A stretch of DNA of 64,000 nt, from positions 1 to 64,000 of the forward strand of contig CAKUBM010000010.1 of NCBI GenBank assembly GCA_934643145.1, in the 5' to 3' direction. The position numbers and the translations under genes were made by a program. The notes beneath the pieces were generated by a model. The model did no database searches. It had not been told where the DNA came from and worked only from the letters and a program-made list of their open reading frames with translations. Origin of the DNA: an uncultured Collinsella sp. (GTDB lineage: Bacteria > Actinomycetota > Coriobacteriia > Coriobacteriales > Coriobacteriaceae). How positions within the stretch are numbered: position 1 is the first letter of the stretch; each line of letters begins with the position of its first letter. This document shows, piece after piece, positions 26,645 to 36,934 of this stretch.

Positions 26645-27519
26645 TGGCTCCCTCCTTGAGCGTAGTCATACCAACCCTAAATGCGGCGGGCGAGATCGAT
26701 GAGCTCTTGACCCTCATCGAAACTCAGACTCTCAGGCCCTTCGATATCTTGGTGGTTGACTCATCCTCCGAAGATGGCACCGTTGACGAGGTCGCCAAGC
26801 ATCCTCGGGTTAACTTCGTTCGCATAGAACGTAAGGAATTCAATCACGGTTTGACCCGCGACATAGCTTTGAGGCACACCGCGGGTGATTTCGTTTGTTT
26901 TCTCACACAGGATGCTGTGCCCGCTTCCAGTCGCTACCTGGAAACGCTTGTCGAACCGTTACTGGCCGATAACTCTGTCGCGCTTGTGAGCGGAAGGCAG
27001 CTCCCCAAGGCCAATGCCCGTCGTTTTGAACAATTGGTTCGTGATTTCAACTATCCCGACACACCGTCTGTTCGGTCAAAAGGCGATCTCGAGAAATTTG
27101 GGATTAAGACGTTCTTTGCATCTGACACCTGTTCTGCCTATCGACGGACCGCATATCTCGAATGCGGTGGATTCGATCATGTCAACACCAACGAGGACAT
27201 GCTCATGGCCGCCAAGTTTATCGCCTCGGGTATGAAGGTCGCTTACGAGCCGCGTGCCGAGGTCTATCACTCGCACAACTTGACGCCATCCCAACAGTTT
27301 GCCCGCAACCGTGCCGTCGGTTTCTTTCTCGAAACGCATGCGGACGACCTCATGCAGGCAAGTGAGATTGGTGAAGGAGGCCGACTCGTCAAGGCGGTCT
27401 CCTCCCAGCTCCTTAGGGAGGGCAATCTGGTCGAGTTCATCGCCTTCGCTGTCGACTGCTGCGCGCGCCTTCTGGGAAACCGTGCTGGCCGTAGGGCCGC
27501 TAGAAAAGAAAGGCTATAG
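26644..27519 (+). CDS. Family 2 glycosyltransferase, rhamnosyltransferase-like
   Basis: A 291-residue GT2 enzyme of the exopolysaccharide pathway. It begins LSVVIPTLNAAGEIDELL. The nucleotide-binding DSSSEDGT and the segment EFNHGLTRDIALRHTAGDFVCFLTQDAVP match the dTDP-rhamnosyltransferase branch, and TNEDMLMAAK supplies the acidic catalytic pair region. The start ATG overlaps the previous stop (ATGA). The rhamnose assignment fits the dTDP-rhamnose genes that follow at once, but the specificity is an inference. Confidence 0.87.
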   Translation: MAPSLSVVIPTLNAAGEIDELLTLIETQTLRPFDILVVDSSSEDGTVDEVAKHPRVNFVRIERKEFNHGLTRDIALRHTAGDFVCFLTQDAVPASSRYLETLVEPLLADNSVALVSGRQLPKANARRFEQLVRDFNYPDTPSVRSKGDLEKFGIKTFFASDTCSAYRRTAYLECGGFDHVNTNEDMLMAAKFIASGMKVAYEPRAEVYHSHNLTPSQQFARNRAVGFFLETHADDLMQASEIGEGGRLVKAVSSQLLREGNLVEFIAFAVDCCARLLGNRAGRRAARKERL

Positions 27520-27522
27520 CAA

Positions 27523-28422
27523 ATGAAAGGCATCATACTCGCCGGCGGGTCCGGCACGCGCCTGTACCCGCTCACGCTCGTGACCTCCAAGCAGCTGCTG
27601 CCGGTCTACGACAAGCCCATGATCTACTACCCGCTGTCCACCCTCATGCTGGCGGGCATCCGCGACATCCTGGTCATCTCCACGCCGACCGACCTCCCCA
27701 ACTTCGAGCGCCTGCTCGGGGACGGCTCGCGCTACGGAGTGAACCTGTCCTATGCAGAGCAGCCGAGCCCCGACGGCCTGGCGCAGGCCTTCACCATCGG
27801 CGAGGACTTCATCGCCGGAGAGCCGTGCGCCCTGGTGCTCGGCGACAACATCTTCTACGGCAACGGCCTGTCGCGCCACCTAACGCGCGCCGTCCAGAAC
27901 GCCGAGTCGGGCCGCGCCACGGTCTTCGGCTACCACGTGGACGACCCCGAGCGCTTCGGCGTCGTGGAGTTCGACCGCGAGGGCCGTGCCGTCTCCATCG
28001 AGGAGAAGCCAGCCGAGCCCAAGAGCTCCTACGCCGTCACCGGCCTGTACTTCTACCCGGGCGACGTGGCCGCCAAGGCGCATGGGGTCGAGCCCTCGGC
28101 CCGCGGCGAGCTGGAGATCACCACGCTCAACCAGATGTACCTGGAGGAGGGGACGCTGTCCGTTGTGACCCTGGGCCGCGGGTACGCGTGGCTCGACACC
28201 GGCACCATGGAGAGCCTGCACGAGGCGGCGGAGTTCGTCCGCGCCGTGGAGCACTCCCAGGACCTGCCGGTGTCCGTGCCCGAGGAGATCGCCTGGGAGA
28301 ACGGCTGGATCACGACCGCCGAGCTGGAGGAGGCCGCGAAGGCCTACGGCAAGTCGGTCTACGGGCAGCACCTCAAGAAGGTCGCCGCCGGCGAGATCGT
28401 CAACAGCCCGCGCGAGTACTAG
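27523..28422 (+). CDS. rfbA: Glucose-1-phosphate thymidylyltransferase
   Basis: RfbA/RmlA makes dTDP-glucose, the first step of dTDP-L-rhamnose synthesis. The 299-residue protein opens [18 protein letters not shown] and contains [34 protein letters not shown] and the EEKPAEPKS loop. All are diagnostic of the RmlA nucleotidyltransferase. It begins a block (27523-30929) with markedly higher GC and strongly C/G-ending codons than the glycosyltransferases on either side. Confidence 0.97.
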   Translation: MKGIILAGGSGTRLYPLTLVTSKQLLPVYDKPMIYYPLSTLMLAGIRDILVISTPTDLPNFERLLGDGSRYGVNLSYAEQPSPDGLAQAFTIGEDFIAGEPCALVLGDNIFYGNGLSRHLTRAVQNAESGRATVFGYHVDDPERFGVVEFDREGRAVSIEEKPAEPKSSYAVTGLYFYPGDVAAKAHGVEPSARGELEITTLNQMYLEEGTLSVVTLGRGYAWLDTGTMESLHEAAEFVRAVEHSQDLPVSVPEEIAWENGWITTAELEEAAKAYGKSVYGQHLKKVAAGEIVNSPREY

Positions 28423-29454
<1,032 letters not shown>

Positions 29455-29468
29455 GAGGGGATAGATCT

Positions 29469-30929
29469 ATGGCAGACATCGCATTCGAGAAGGACCTCTC
29501 CGTCGCCGAGACGGGCATCGGGGGCCTCAAGGTCGTCGACCTCGCCGTCCACGGCGACTCGCGCGGCTGGTTCAAGGAGAACTGGCAGCGCGCCAAGATG
29601 ACCGCCCTGGGCATCCCCGACCTCAGGGTCGTCCAGAACAACATCTCCTACAACGACAGCCGCGGCGTCACCCGCGGCATCCACGCCGAGCCCTGGGACA
29701 AGTTCATCTCCGTGGCCCGCGGCTCGGTCTTCGGCGCCTGGGTGGACCTGCGCGAGGGAAGCGAGACCTTCGGCAAGGTGTTCACGACCGTTCTGGATCC
29801 CAGCAAGGCCATCTACGTCCCGCGCGGCGTGGGCAACTCCTTCCAGGCCCTGGAGGACGGCACCGCCTACACCTACCTGGTGGACGCCCACTGGTCGCTG
29901 GAGCTCAAGAGGACCTACACCTTCGTGAACCTCGCCGACCCCGAGCTCGCCATCGAGTGGCCGATCCCGCTGGACCAGGCCACCGTCTCCGAGGCCGACC
30001 TCGACCACCCGATGCTCAAGGACGTCGTCCCCATGGCGCCCAAGAGGACGCTCGTCACCGGCTGCAACGGGCAGCTGGGCCATGCGGTGCGTGCGCTCGC
30101 CGAGGAGCGCGGCGTGGCCAAGGGCTTCGACTTCTGCGACATCGACACCTTCGACATGTCCGACCCGGAGGCCTATTCGCAGTACGACTGGTCGCTCTAC
30201 GGCGCTGTGATCAACTGCGGCGCCTACACGGCCGTGGATAAAGCGGAGACCCCCGAGGGCCGCGTGACCGCCTGGAAGGCCAACGCGACCGGCCCGGCGC
30301 TGCTCGCTCGCACCTGCTCCGAGCACGGGATCACCCTCGTGCACGTTTCCAGCGACTACGTCTTCGACGGCACCGCCGAGGTCCATACGGAGGACGAGCC
30401 CCTCAGCCCGCTGTCCGTCTACGGCCAGACCAAGGCCGCCGGCGACATCGCCGTGGCAGGGTGCCCGCGCCACTACATCATGCGCAGCTCCTGGGTCATC
30501 GGCGAGGGCCACAACTTCGTCAAGACCATGAAGGGCCTCTCCGACCGCGTGGCAGACCCGCAGGATAAGCTCGAGCAGGTCACGGTCGTCGACGACCAGC
30601 TGGGACGCCTGACCTTCACGCGCGACATGGCCGAGGCCATCTTCCACGTGCTGGGGAACAAGGCTCCCTACGGCACCTACGACTGCACCGGCTCCGGCGC
30701 CGTCAAGAGCTGGGCGGACATCGCCCGCGCCGTCTTCGAGGCCGCCAACGGCAACGGCGGGAAGGTCGTGCCGGTATCGACCGCCGACTACTACGCGAAT
30801 GCCGCCGGCCCCGTCGCCCCGCGCCCGGTCCACTCCGCGCTCGACCTGTCCAGGCTCGAGTCGGTCGGGTTCCACATGCCCGACTGGGAGGAAGAGCTCG
30901 GGGAGTACATTAAGGGGTTGTTATCCTAG
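29469..30929 (+). CDS. Fused dTDP-4-keto-rhamnose epimerase and reductase (RfbC-RfbD)
   Basis: One 486-residue protein carries the last two steps of dTDP-L-rhamnose synthesis. Residues ~20-195 are a cupin epimerase (RmlC type; DSRGWFKENWQ, RGIHAEPWDKFISVARGSVFGAWVDLR, PRGVGNSFQ). Residues ~200-486 are a short-chain reductase (RmlD type) with GCNGQLGHAV, INCGAYTAVDKAE, HVSSDYVFDG and YGQTKAAGD. The fusion replaces separate rfbC and rfbD genes, neither of which is seen elsewhere in the window. The ATG at 29469 follows GTAGGAGG. It overlaps the next gene's GTG by one base. Confidence 0.95.
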   Translation: MADIAFEKDLSVAETGIGGLKVVDLAVHGDSRGWFKENWQRAKMTALGIPDLRVVQNNISYNDSRGVTRGIHAEPWDKFISVARGSVFGAWVDLREGSETFGKVFTTVLDPSKAIYVPRGVGNSFQALEDGTAYTYLVDAHWSLELKRTYTFVNLADPELAIEWPIPLDQATVSEADLDHPMLKDVVPMAPKRTLVTGCNGQLGHAVRALAEERGVAKGFDFCDIDTFDMSDPEAYSQYDWSLYGAVINCGAYTAVDKAETPEGRVTAWKANATGPALLARTCSEHGITLVHVSSDYVFDGTAEVHTEDEPLSPLSVYGQTKAAGDIAVAGCPRHYIMRSSWVIGEGHNFVKTMKGLSDRVADPQDKLEQVTVVDDQLGRLTFTRDMAEAIFHVLGNKAPYGTYDCTGSGAVKSWADIARAVFEAANGNGGKVVPVSTADYYANAAGPVAPRPVHSALDLSRLESVGFHMPDWEEELGEYIKGLLS

Positions 30930-32134
30930 TGAACATCGGAATGCAAAATAAGCCCATCGTTGTCGTTAGCGACTTTGGTTATATCGAAGGTGGGGCTGTT
31001 GCTGTTGCGGTTAAAACCGCCCTACTTCTTGCGTCCAAGGGACGTAAGGTGATTTTCTTCTGCGGTGAAGGACCTGTTTGCGATGAGCTTACTGCTTCCG
31101 ATGTCGAAACTATTTGTCTTGGCATGCCGTCCATTAACAGCAACCCGTCTAAACTCGATGCCATTCGCAAAGGCGTCTGGAACACGTATGTCTATAAGTC
31201 ATTCAGAAATCTTCTAAATCGCAATGATCTGAAGGGCGCCATCATCCATATACATACGTGGACAAAGGTTTTGAGCAGTGCTGTATTTGCCGCAGCAACT
31301 GAGAAAGGCAATCCAGTTCTTCTAACTGTCCATGATTACTTCTCCGTTTGTCCCAACGGTGGTTTTTATGATTATAACGAGAAACGTATCTGTGAGCGTA
31401 AACCCATGTCGGGCGCTTGCGTTTGTCACAACTGTGACAAACGCTCTTATGCTCAAAAGCTATGGCGGGTTGCTCGTCAGGCACAGCAGGACCGTTGGGT
31501 TCGCAACAATCGAAACATTCACTATGCGTTTGTGTCTGAATATTGCCGCGATATTCTTATTCCGTTCCTGCACAGCAAGTATCCCTATGAGGTCCTGCGC
31601 AATCCAGTTGATCATATTAAGTTCGATAACAGTGGTACTCAACAAGTTCGTGACCGCTTCTTGTATATAGGTCGAATCAGCCCAGAAAAGGGGGCTGATT
31701 TATTCTGTGAAGCAGTTACCGCTATTGGCGCCAGAGGCATCGTTATTGGTGACGGTGAAATGCTGTCCGACCTTAAGAAACGATTCTCTTATAACGTAGA
31801 GTTCACTGGTTGGCTTAAGCCCGAAGAAATGGGATTGCGCGGGGCCGCTCGTGCCATCGCGATGGTGCAACCGTCGCGATGGCACGAAGCGGCCCCGCTC
31901 ACCCCCCTTCAGATGCTTGAGCAGGGTGTTCCATGCATCGTGCCGGATTGCTGTGCTGCCCGAGACTATGTCATAGAAGGTGTAAACGGCCTTCTGTTCA
32001 AAACTGGGGATGTTGAGGATCTTGAACGCGCGATGAAGAAGATGCTGGAGCGACCTCTGAGGCCGAAGCCGAAGATTCTCTCGGACGAAGTTTATTATCG
32101 AAATTTAATAGCCCTATATGAGAACTGTCTTTAG
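30929..32134 (+). CDS. Family 4 glycosyltransferase
   Basis: A 401-residue GT4 (GT-B fold) enzyme. The N-terminal domain includes DFGYIEGGAVAVAVKTA and HDYFSVCPNGG. The C-terminal domain has FLYIGRISPEKGADLFCEAV and the nucleotide-sugar region MVQPSRWHEAAPLTPLQMLEQGVPCIVPD (an EX7E-like stretch). The segment between residues ~140 and 170 contains several Cys (CERKPMSGACVCHNC), unusual for the family and possibly metal-binding. The codon region 31841-31896 is a near-perfect 22-bp inverted repeat. GC content drops sharply compared with the rfb block. Confidence 0.9.
   Translation: MNIGMQNKPIVVVSDFGYIEGGAVAVAVKTALLLASKGRKVIFFCGEGPVCDELTASDVETICLGMPSINSNPSKLDAIRKGVWNTYVYKSFRNLLNRNDLKGAIIHIHTWTKVLSSAVFAAATEKGNPVLLTVHDYFSVCPNGGFYDYNEKRICERKPMSGACVCHNCDKRSYAQKLWRVARQAQQDRWVRNNRNIHYAFVSEYCRDILIPFLHSKYPYEVLRNPVDHIKFDNSGTQQVRDRFLYIGRISPEKGADLFCEAVTAIGARGIVIGDGEMLSDLKKRFSYNVEFTGWLKPEEMGLRGAARAIAMVQPSRWHEAAPLTPLQMLEQGVPCIVPDCCAARDYVIEGVNGLLFKTGDVEDLERAMKKMLERPLRPKPKILSDEVYYRNLIALYENCL
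31841..31896. repeat. Long inverted repeat inside the GT4 coding region
   Basis: Positions 31841-31862 and 31874-31896 are complementary over 22 bp apart from one bulged base, with an 11-base loop. It encodes the conserved acceptor/nucleotide-binding loop (AARAIAMVQPSRWHEAAPL), so both protein and DNA structure are constrained there. Confidence 0.85.
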
Positions 32135-32187
32135 TCAAAAAAATTGCAGATTGTTAACTAGGGATTTTTAGCGAGCCATTACATACG

Positions 32188-33522
32188 GTGATTAGTTTGT
32201 TTTTCGTTGCTTTTATATGGATTATTGTATTCATTTTGATTTGCTATAACTGGTATCAAGATGATGGCGTTCTTTTCTTTCTAGATTTGAATCGAATCGG
32301 AATGATGATCTGGAGTTTAGGAACGGGGCTCTATGATTTCGCCTTATCAGATTTATATCATCCCAGTTTATTAATCAATGCTGTCTCGCTAATTGTATTC
32401 GTTATATTTTGGTTTTTCGCATCCAACAGTCGGAAGGATGTCTCTTTATTGAAAGAGTGTTTCGGAGAGTTAAAAATCCCAAACAATATCATTTATTGGT
32501 TTTTTTTAGCGTTAATTGCAATATTGGCCTTTTTTGCTTTTAAGGCTAATGCTGACGCAGGGCAACTTAGAGGGTTGAGCAACAATGCTGGCATGAAAGT
32601 AGATTTCAAAGGGGGCTATTTTTACAGACTCTCTGTACCAATTGCAATTTGTTTTTATCTTGTGGGAAGAATGGCAAAACAAAAGCTGTCAAAAATTTTT
32701 AGCCTATTGCTGTTTGTAGCCTTTCTTTATTTTACTGCCTGTGATTTGAGTCGTGGGCCTATCGTTTGGATTCTTACAGGCTGCCTTTTGTTTGAATTGC
32801 TTTTATACGTAAAACGCACTGGGAAAACAAAGGTTTCCGGTAAAACTTTTCTTCTTCTTGTCGGTGTATTTGTCGCTGTCGTATTTGCATTTGATTACTT
32901 TGGCTCGATTAGAACTGCGACCCTATTTTCGAGCGTGTCTAGTCAATACAAGATGAACGTTGATGTACCTGATGGCTTTACCTGGTTATATATTTATATC
33001 AGTTCACCACTTGAAAACGCTCGCTATGCCCTCGACAACATCGTTGTCAAAACACCAACATTTGGTGCGCATCTGTTTTATCCATTTATCAAATTGTTCT
33101 CTAACTTTCTCGGATTCGATACGACTTTTTCCTCGTGGTTAGGGTCAAGTACTGTTGTCTATTCGTACATGGCAACAGATCCTGGCTTAACTGTTGGCTC
33201 TTTTTTAATGGATGCTTTCCAGGATTTTTCAATTTTAGGCATTGTAATTTACCCCCTTTTTTACGGTCTTGTCTCTCTGCTTGTAAAGGCAATGCTGAAT
33301 TGGCAGCGCCTTTCATCACTTACTAAGCTAATTACATATTCTCTTGCAATCCAAGGACCACTTTGGAGCATTTTCGATGACACGGTATTTTCCGGCCCAC
33401 TTTGGGTCTGTGCCTTCGCGGTAATTGCTATCGATCTCCTGACCACATTTTTTACGACAAGGACTAGGGGTAATGAAAAAAATGAAACGGAGAGCCGGTT
33501 GTACATTGAGGAAAGGGGTTAG
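32188..33522 (+). CDS. Oligosaccharide repeat-unit polymerase (Wzy-like)
   Basis: A 444-residue integral membrane protein with about ten to twelve hydrophobic segments and a larger loop in the second half, the general shape of O-antigen/EPS polymerases (EpsG/Wzy class). Short features seen include a DLSRGPIVWILTG segment and YMATDPGLTVGSFLMDAFQDF. The assignment rests on topology and on position between glycosyltransferases and the flippase. It starts at GTG and ends overlapping the next GTG. The coding is AT-rich (many TTT, ATT and TTA codons) unlike its neighbours, suggesting acquisition by horizontal transfer. Confidence 0.82.
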   Translation: MISLFFVAFIWIIVFILICYNWYQDDGVLFFLDLNRIGMMIWSLGTGLYDFALSDLYHPSLLINAVSLIVFVIFWFFASNSRKDVSLLKECFGELKIPNNIIYWFFLALIAILAFFAFKANADAGQLRGLSNNAGMKVDFKGGYFYRLSVPIAICFYLVGRMAKQKLSKIFSLLLFVAFLYFTACDLSRGPIVWILTGCLLFELLLYVKRTGKTKVSGKTFLLLVGVFVAVVFAFDYFGSIRTATLFSSVSSQYKMNVDVPDGFTWLYIYISSPLENARYALDNIVVKTPTFGAHLFYPFIKLFSNFLGFDTTFSSWLGSSTVVYSYMATDPGLTVGSFLMDAFQDFSILGIVIYPLFYGLVSLLVKAMLNWQRLSSLTKLITYSLAIQGPLWSIFDDTVFSGPLWVCAFAVIAIDLLTTFFTTRTRGNEKNETESRLYIEERG

Positions 33523-34445
33523 TGACTTTGCGTATCTCTCTTGTACTCTCAAGTTATAACGGTTCTGAATATATCGATGAGCAGCTTGATTCACTTAGGC
33601 TTCAAGATAGGACCTTTGACGAAGTATTAATATGTGATGACTGCTCGACAGACGGAACATATGACATTATTCGCAGTTATATTGATCGTTTTAAGCTTGA
33701 AAAGTGGTCAGTTGCGGTAAACGCAGTAAACAATGGATGGAAGGTCAACTTCCATAAGCTAATTATGCATGCAACCGGCGATTTAATTTTCTTGTGCGAC
33801 CAAGATGATGTTTGGCTACCCTCTAAAGTATCCGAGATGGCATTTCTGATGGAAAACCATCCAGAAATTGACGTCTTAGCATGCGATGTCGAGCCCTTCT
33901 ATGAAACCGGATCAAAAAAGGTTCCAAATGTCGGAAACGGCGCCAATGATGGTGCTCTCCTGCACGAGCAAATTAATGCTAAATCGATATACGTTACCCG
34001 ACCTGGCTGCGCTTATTGTATTCGCAAGACTTTCGCAAACGAAATTGAACCGTTCTGGAAAGAATCTTGGGCTCACGATGCCATGCTTTGGGAGCTGTCC
34101 CAGGTAAAAGGCACATTAGCTTTGTATGACAAAAGGCTCGTAAAGTTTCGCCGACATGCAGCCAACGCGTCTGCTAGAAAGAAGATGACGCGTGAAGACA
34201 GAATACATGATGTCGAGGATTTAATTGATCGAGTCCGATTAATGAAGCGATTTGGCCTTGAAAAAAAGACCTTGGAAAAAGCGGATGAATTACTATTGGA
34301 CGATATAAATTCATGGTTGAACTTCAGAATCTCATTCCTTAAATCAAGAGGGCTGAGAGAATTCTCCTCCATTTTACGGCACAGGTCTTTTTATGCCACA
34401 TGGAAAGGCTTGCTTGTTGACGCGGTGCTTGCCTGCAGGGGGTGA
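33522..34445 (+). CDS. Family 2 glycosyltransferase
   Basis: A 307-residue GT2 enzyme beginning LRISLVLSSYNGSEYIDEQLDSLRLQ. It shows the nucleotide Asp motif ICDDCSTDGTYDII and the DXD-like DQDDVWLPSK, then an acceptor region with GCAYCIRK. It resembles rhamnosyltransferases of the RfbF/WbbL group that use dTDP-rhamnose. It starts at GTG, overlapping the wzy stop, behind GAGGAAAGG. It is AT-rich like wzy. Confidence 0.87.
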   Translation: MTLRISLVLSSYNGSEYIDEQLDSLRLQDRTFDEVLICDDCSTDGTYDIIRSYIDRFKLEKWSVAVNAVNNGWKVNFHKLIMHATGDLIFLCDQDDVWLPSKVSEMAFLMENHPEIDVLACDVEPFYETGSKKVPNVGNGANDGALLHEQINAKSIYVTRPGCAYCIRKTFANEIEPFWKESWAHDAMLWELSQVKGTLALYDKRLVKFRRHAANASARKKMTREDRIHDVEDLIDRVRLMKRFGLEKKTLEKADELLLDDINSWLNFRISFLKSRGLREFSSILRHRSFYATWKGLLVDAVLACRG

Positions 34446-34553
34446 TAGCTTCAATTTAATACGCTTAGTCTGGCTCGATCAAAAACATGAGAGCGTTCAT
34501 GGCTATTCGACTTGCTTGATTTAATTATTAATTATTAATAATTTGGATTCCTT

Positions 34554-35954
34554 TTGAACAAGAAAACTATTTTGCAAAACATGAGTGTCGCTTTTCTGGC
34601 CCAAGGCGTTACTCTTGCTTTATCAGTTATTCAGACGATGATTGTCCCGAAGCTGCTTGGTGTTGAGCAGTTTGGTTACTGGCAGTTATATATCTTCTAC
34701 GTAAGCTATGTTGGATTTTTCCACTTGGGTCTTTCCTCGGGAGTCTACCTGACGACCGGTGGTCAGAAGCGAGAAGAGATGGACAAGGCATCGATTAAGA
34801 GCCAGATGCTCTTCGGTGTCTTTTACCAGACATTCATGGCCATCGTAATCGTCTCTTTGTCCAGCTTCTTACAAACCGGTGCTGAGCGTACGTTCGTTGT
34901 GGTTATGACCGCAATTTACCTAGTACTTCAGAACTTGGCGACTTTCATGATGAATGAGCTGCAGTGCATGAACGAGACGAAGAAGTCGTCGTTCTCAACG
35001 ATTATAGAGCGCTTGGCGTTCTTGGTGCCACTATTGGTACTGCTGGTTTTGAGGATAGACTCGTTTTATCCCTACGTATTTGCTTATACGGCTTCCACTT
35101 TGATGCAGCTGGGCTACTGCGTATGGAACCTGCGCGACTTTTGGGAAGCTGAGTGGCTTGGCCTTCGCCGGGCGGCGCGGCTTGGATGGGCGAGCATCAA
35201 GATCGGCTTTCCAATGATGCTCGCGAATGTGATGAGCATGTTAATCCTTGGTATCGGTCGTGTTTTCATCGATGCGCGGTGGGGGATTGAGACATTCGGC
35301 AAGCTGTCGCTCGCCCTTTCTCTTGTGAGCTTCTTCCTTGCGTTCGTTTCGCAAGCCTCCATGGTTCTTTTCCCCTCGTTGCGGCAAGCGACACTTGATG
35401 AGGTTCGAAAGTTCTACCGCGCCGCGCGTGACGCCATGGGGCTTTTGTTTCCGGGTGTTTATGCTCTGTACTTCCCGATGGTCTGGTTGCTATCGATGTG
35501 GCTGCCCGACTACTCAAGTACATTTACTTACCTGATATTCCTTCTGCCCATCTGTGTTTTTGACAGCAAGTACAACATCACTGGCGTGACTTACTATAAC
35601 GTTCTTCGGCGAGAACGCGTGATGCTGCTTGTAAACATGGTATCCGCATTTACCTGCTTAATCCTTACCCTATTAGCTGTCTACGCTTTTGGTTCCGTCT
35701 TTGCAGTCATTTCGGTTATGACAGTAGTGATTGTCGCCCGAAGCCTGTGGTCAGAGTTCTACATGAACCGTCTGATGAAGGTCCCTGCAAGCTCCATCGG
35801 TGCTGCTGAGATCATGCTGACTGTTGGTTTCATCCTGTCGGCATTTTTACTATCACCAGTGCCGGCTTTCTGCTTGTATTCTTCGATTTATTTGGCGTTT
35901 CTGACCTTTTTCCGCCACGAACTGGTAGGGACCATGAAAAAACTAAGGCCGTAG
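34554..35954 (+). CDS. Polysaccharide repeat-unit flippase (Wzx-like)
   Basis: A 466-residue membrane protein with roughly 14 hydrophobic segments and an N-terminal signature MSVAFLAQGVTLALSVIQTMIVPKLLGVEQFGYWQL typical of the MOP/PST exporter family. It would flip undecaprenyl-linked repeat units across the membrane for Wzy. The start is TTG at 34554 without a strong ribosome site; an ATG nine codons later is an alternative. A ~105-base AT-rich gap separates it from the GT2 gene. Confidence 0.9.
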   Translation: MNKKTILQNMSVAFLAQGVTLALSVIQTMIVPKLLGVEQFGYWQLYIFYVSYVGFFHLGLSSGVYLTTGGQKREEMDKASIKSQMLFGVFYQTFMAIVIVSLSSFLQTGAERTFVVVMTAIYLVLQNLATFMMNELQCMNETKKSSFSTIIERLAFLVPLLVLLVLRIDSFYPYVFAYTASTLMQLGYCVWNLRDFWEAEWLGLRRAARLGWASIKIGFPMMLANVMSMLILGIGRVFIDARWGIETFGKLSLALSLVSFFLAFVSQASMVLFPSLRQATLDEVRKFYRAARDAMGLLFPGVYALYFPMVWLLSMWLPDYSSTFTYLIFLLPICVFDSKYNITGVTYYNVLRRERVMLLVNMVSAFTCLILTLLAVYAFGSVFAVISVMTVVIVARSLWSEFYMNRLMKVPASSIGAAEIMLTVGFILSAFLLSPVPAFCLYSSIYLAFLTFFRHELVGTMKKLRP

Positions 35955-36010
35955 GTGACGGTGTCCCGCACGTTGCTTTTTCATAATAACTGTGAAAGGA
36001 AATGATTTTT

Positions 36011-36862
36011 ATGGGACTTATGCAGTCCAGCGCACCGCATGTTGAGGGGGAGCTCGAGCTAAGGGATATTCAGCTAGAGTCCCTAAAGATTCTGAAAGAT
36101 ATCGATACTGTTTGCAGACGCGAAGGTATTACGTATTGGCTGATGTACGGAAGCCTCATCGGCGTTGTGAGACATCAAGGGTTTATTCCCTGGGATGATG
36201 ACTTAGATATCGCGATGCCCCGTTCAGACTACGAGCGGTTCTTAGCTTGCTTCGATGGACGCTTCCCAGAACTCGACAAGTACACGCCCGTGAAACCGGA
36301 GATCGGTTTGAGAAGGCCGTTCCTTATAACGCGCATCTCTAATCCTGAATATAAGATGGTAGGGGAGTACGGCAACGAGGTCGATGAACTTGGGACTTTC
36401 ATCGATATTTACCCGTTGGACGGCCTAGCCGACAACATGGGCGAAGCTCTGGATAAAAAGAGAGCAGCACACAAGCTGATGTTGCGCTATCTACAGGCGT
36501 GCAATTTTGATTGTTGCAACAGAGATATCAATCCAGCAAAAAAACTAGCTAAGTATATTTTGAGCCGAATGCTAGGAAAGCCTGAGAGGTACCAGGAACA
36601 ACTTAATACTGTGTGCACGGAGTCTTCGTTCGATTCCAGAAAGTACGTTGGCCTTATCTCATGGGCCGGAACTCCGGAATCGAGCATCTTTGAGCGAACG
36701 TGGTTCGAAGACACCGTGTATATGCCTTTTGAGGATATGGACGTACCCGTGCCTAGCGGCTATGACCCGCTGCTGAGGTCTTGCTTTGGTGATTATATGC
36801 AGCTGCCGCCAAAAGAGGAGCGTATGGGGCACCACGTTTACTCAATCATTAGGCGTGTTTAG
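36011..36862 (+). CDS. LicD-family phosphotransferase (first)
   Basis: LicD proteins transfer phosphorylcholine or related phospho-substituents from a CDP-activated donor to sugars; they have a nucleotidyltransferase-like fold. The 283-residue protein contains the hallmark YGSLIGVVRHQGFIPWDDDLDIAM with the metal-binding DDDLD. The ATG at 36011 sits ten bases after AAAGGA; an ATG at 36002 in the same frame is too close to the ribosome site. It is paired with a second LicD at 38024 and with a cytidylyltransferase. No choline uptake or kinase gene is visible, so the group transferred is unknown. Confidence 0.9.
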   Translation: MGLMQSSAPHVEGELELRDIQLESLKILKDIDTVCRREGITYWLMYGSLIGVVRHQGFIPWDDDLDIAMPRSDYERFLACFDGRFPELDKYTPVKPEIGLRRPFLITRISNPEYKMVGEYGNEVDELGTFIDIYPLDGLADNMGEALDKKRAAHKLMLRYLQACNFDCCNRDINPAKKLAKYILSRMLGKPERYQEQLNTVCTESSFDSRKYVGLISWAGTPESSIFERTWFEDTVYMPFEDMDVPVPSGYDPLLRSCFGDYMQLPPKEERMGHHVYSIIRRV

Positions 36863-36934
36863 AGCTGCCGCCATTGGTTTCGGGTGATGGTTTCACCTTT
36901 TAATTGAAATCTGAATTAACTAGAGATTTGGAGA

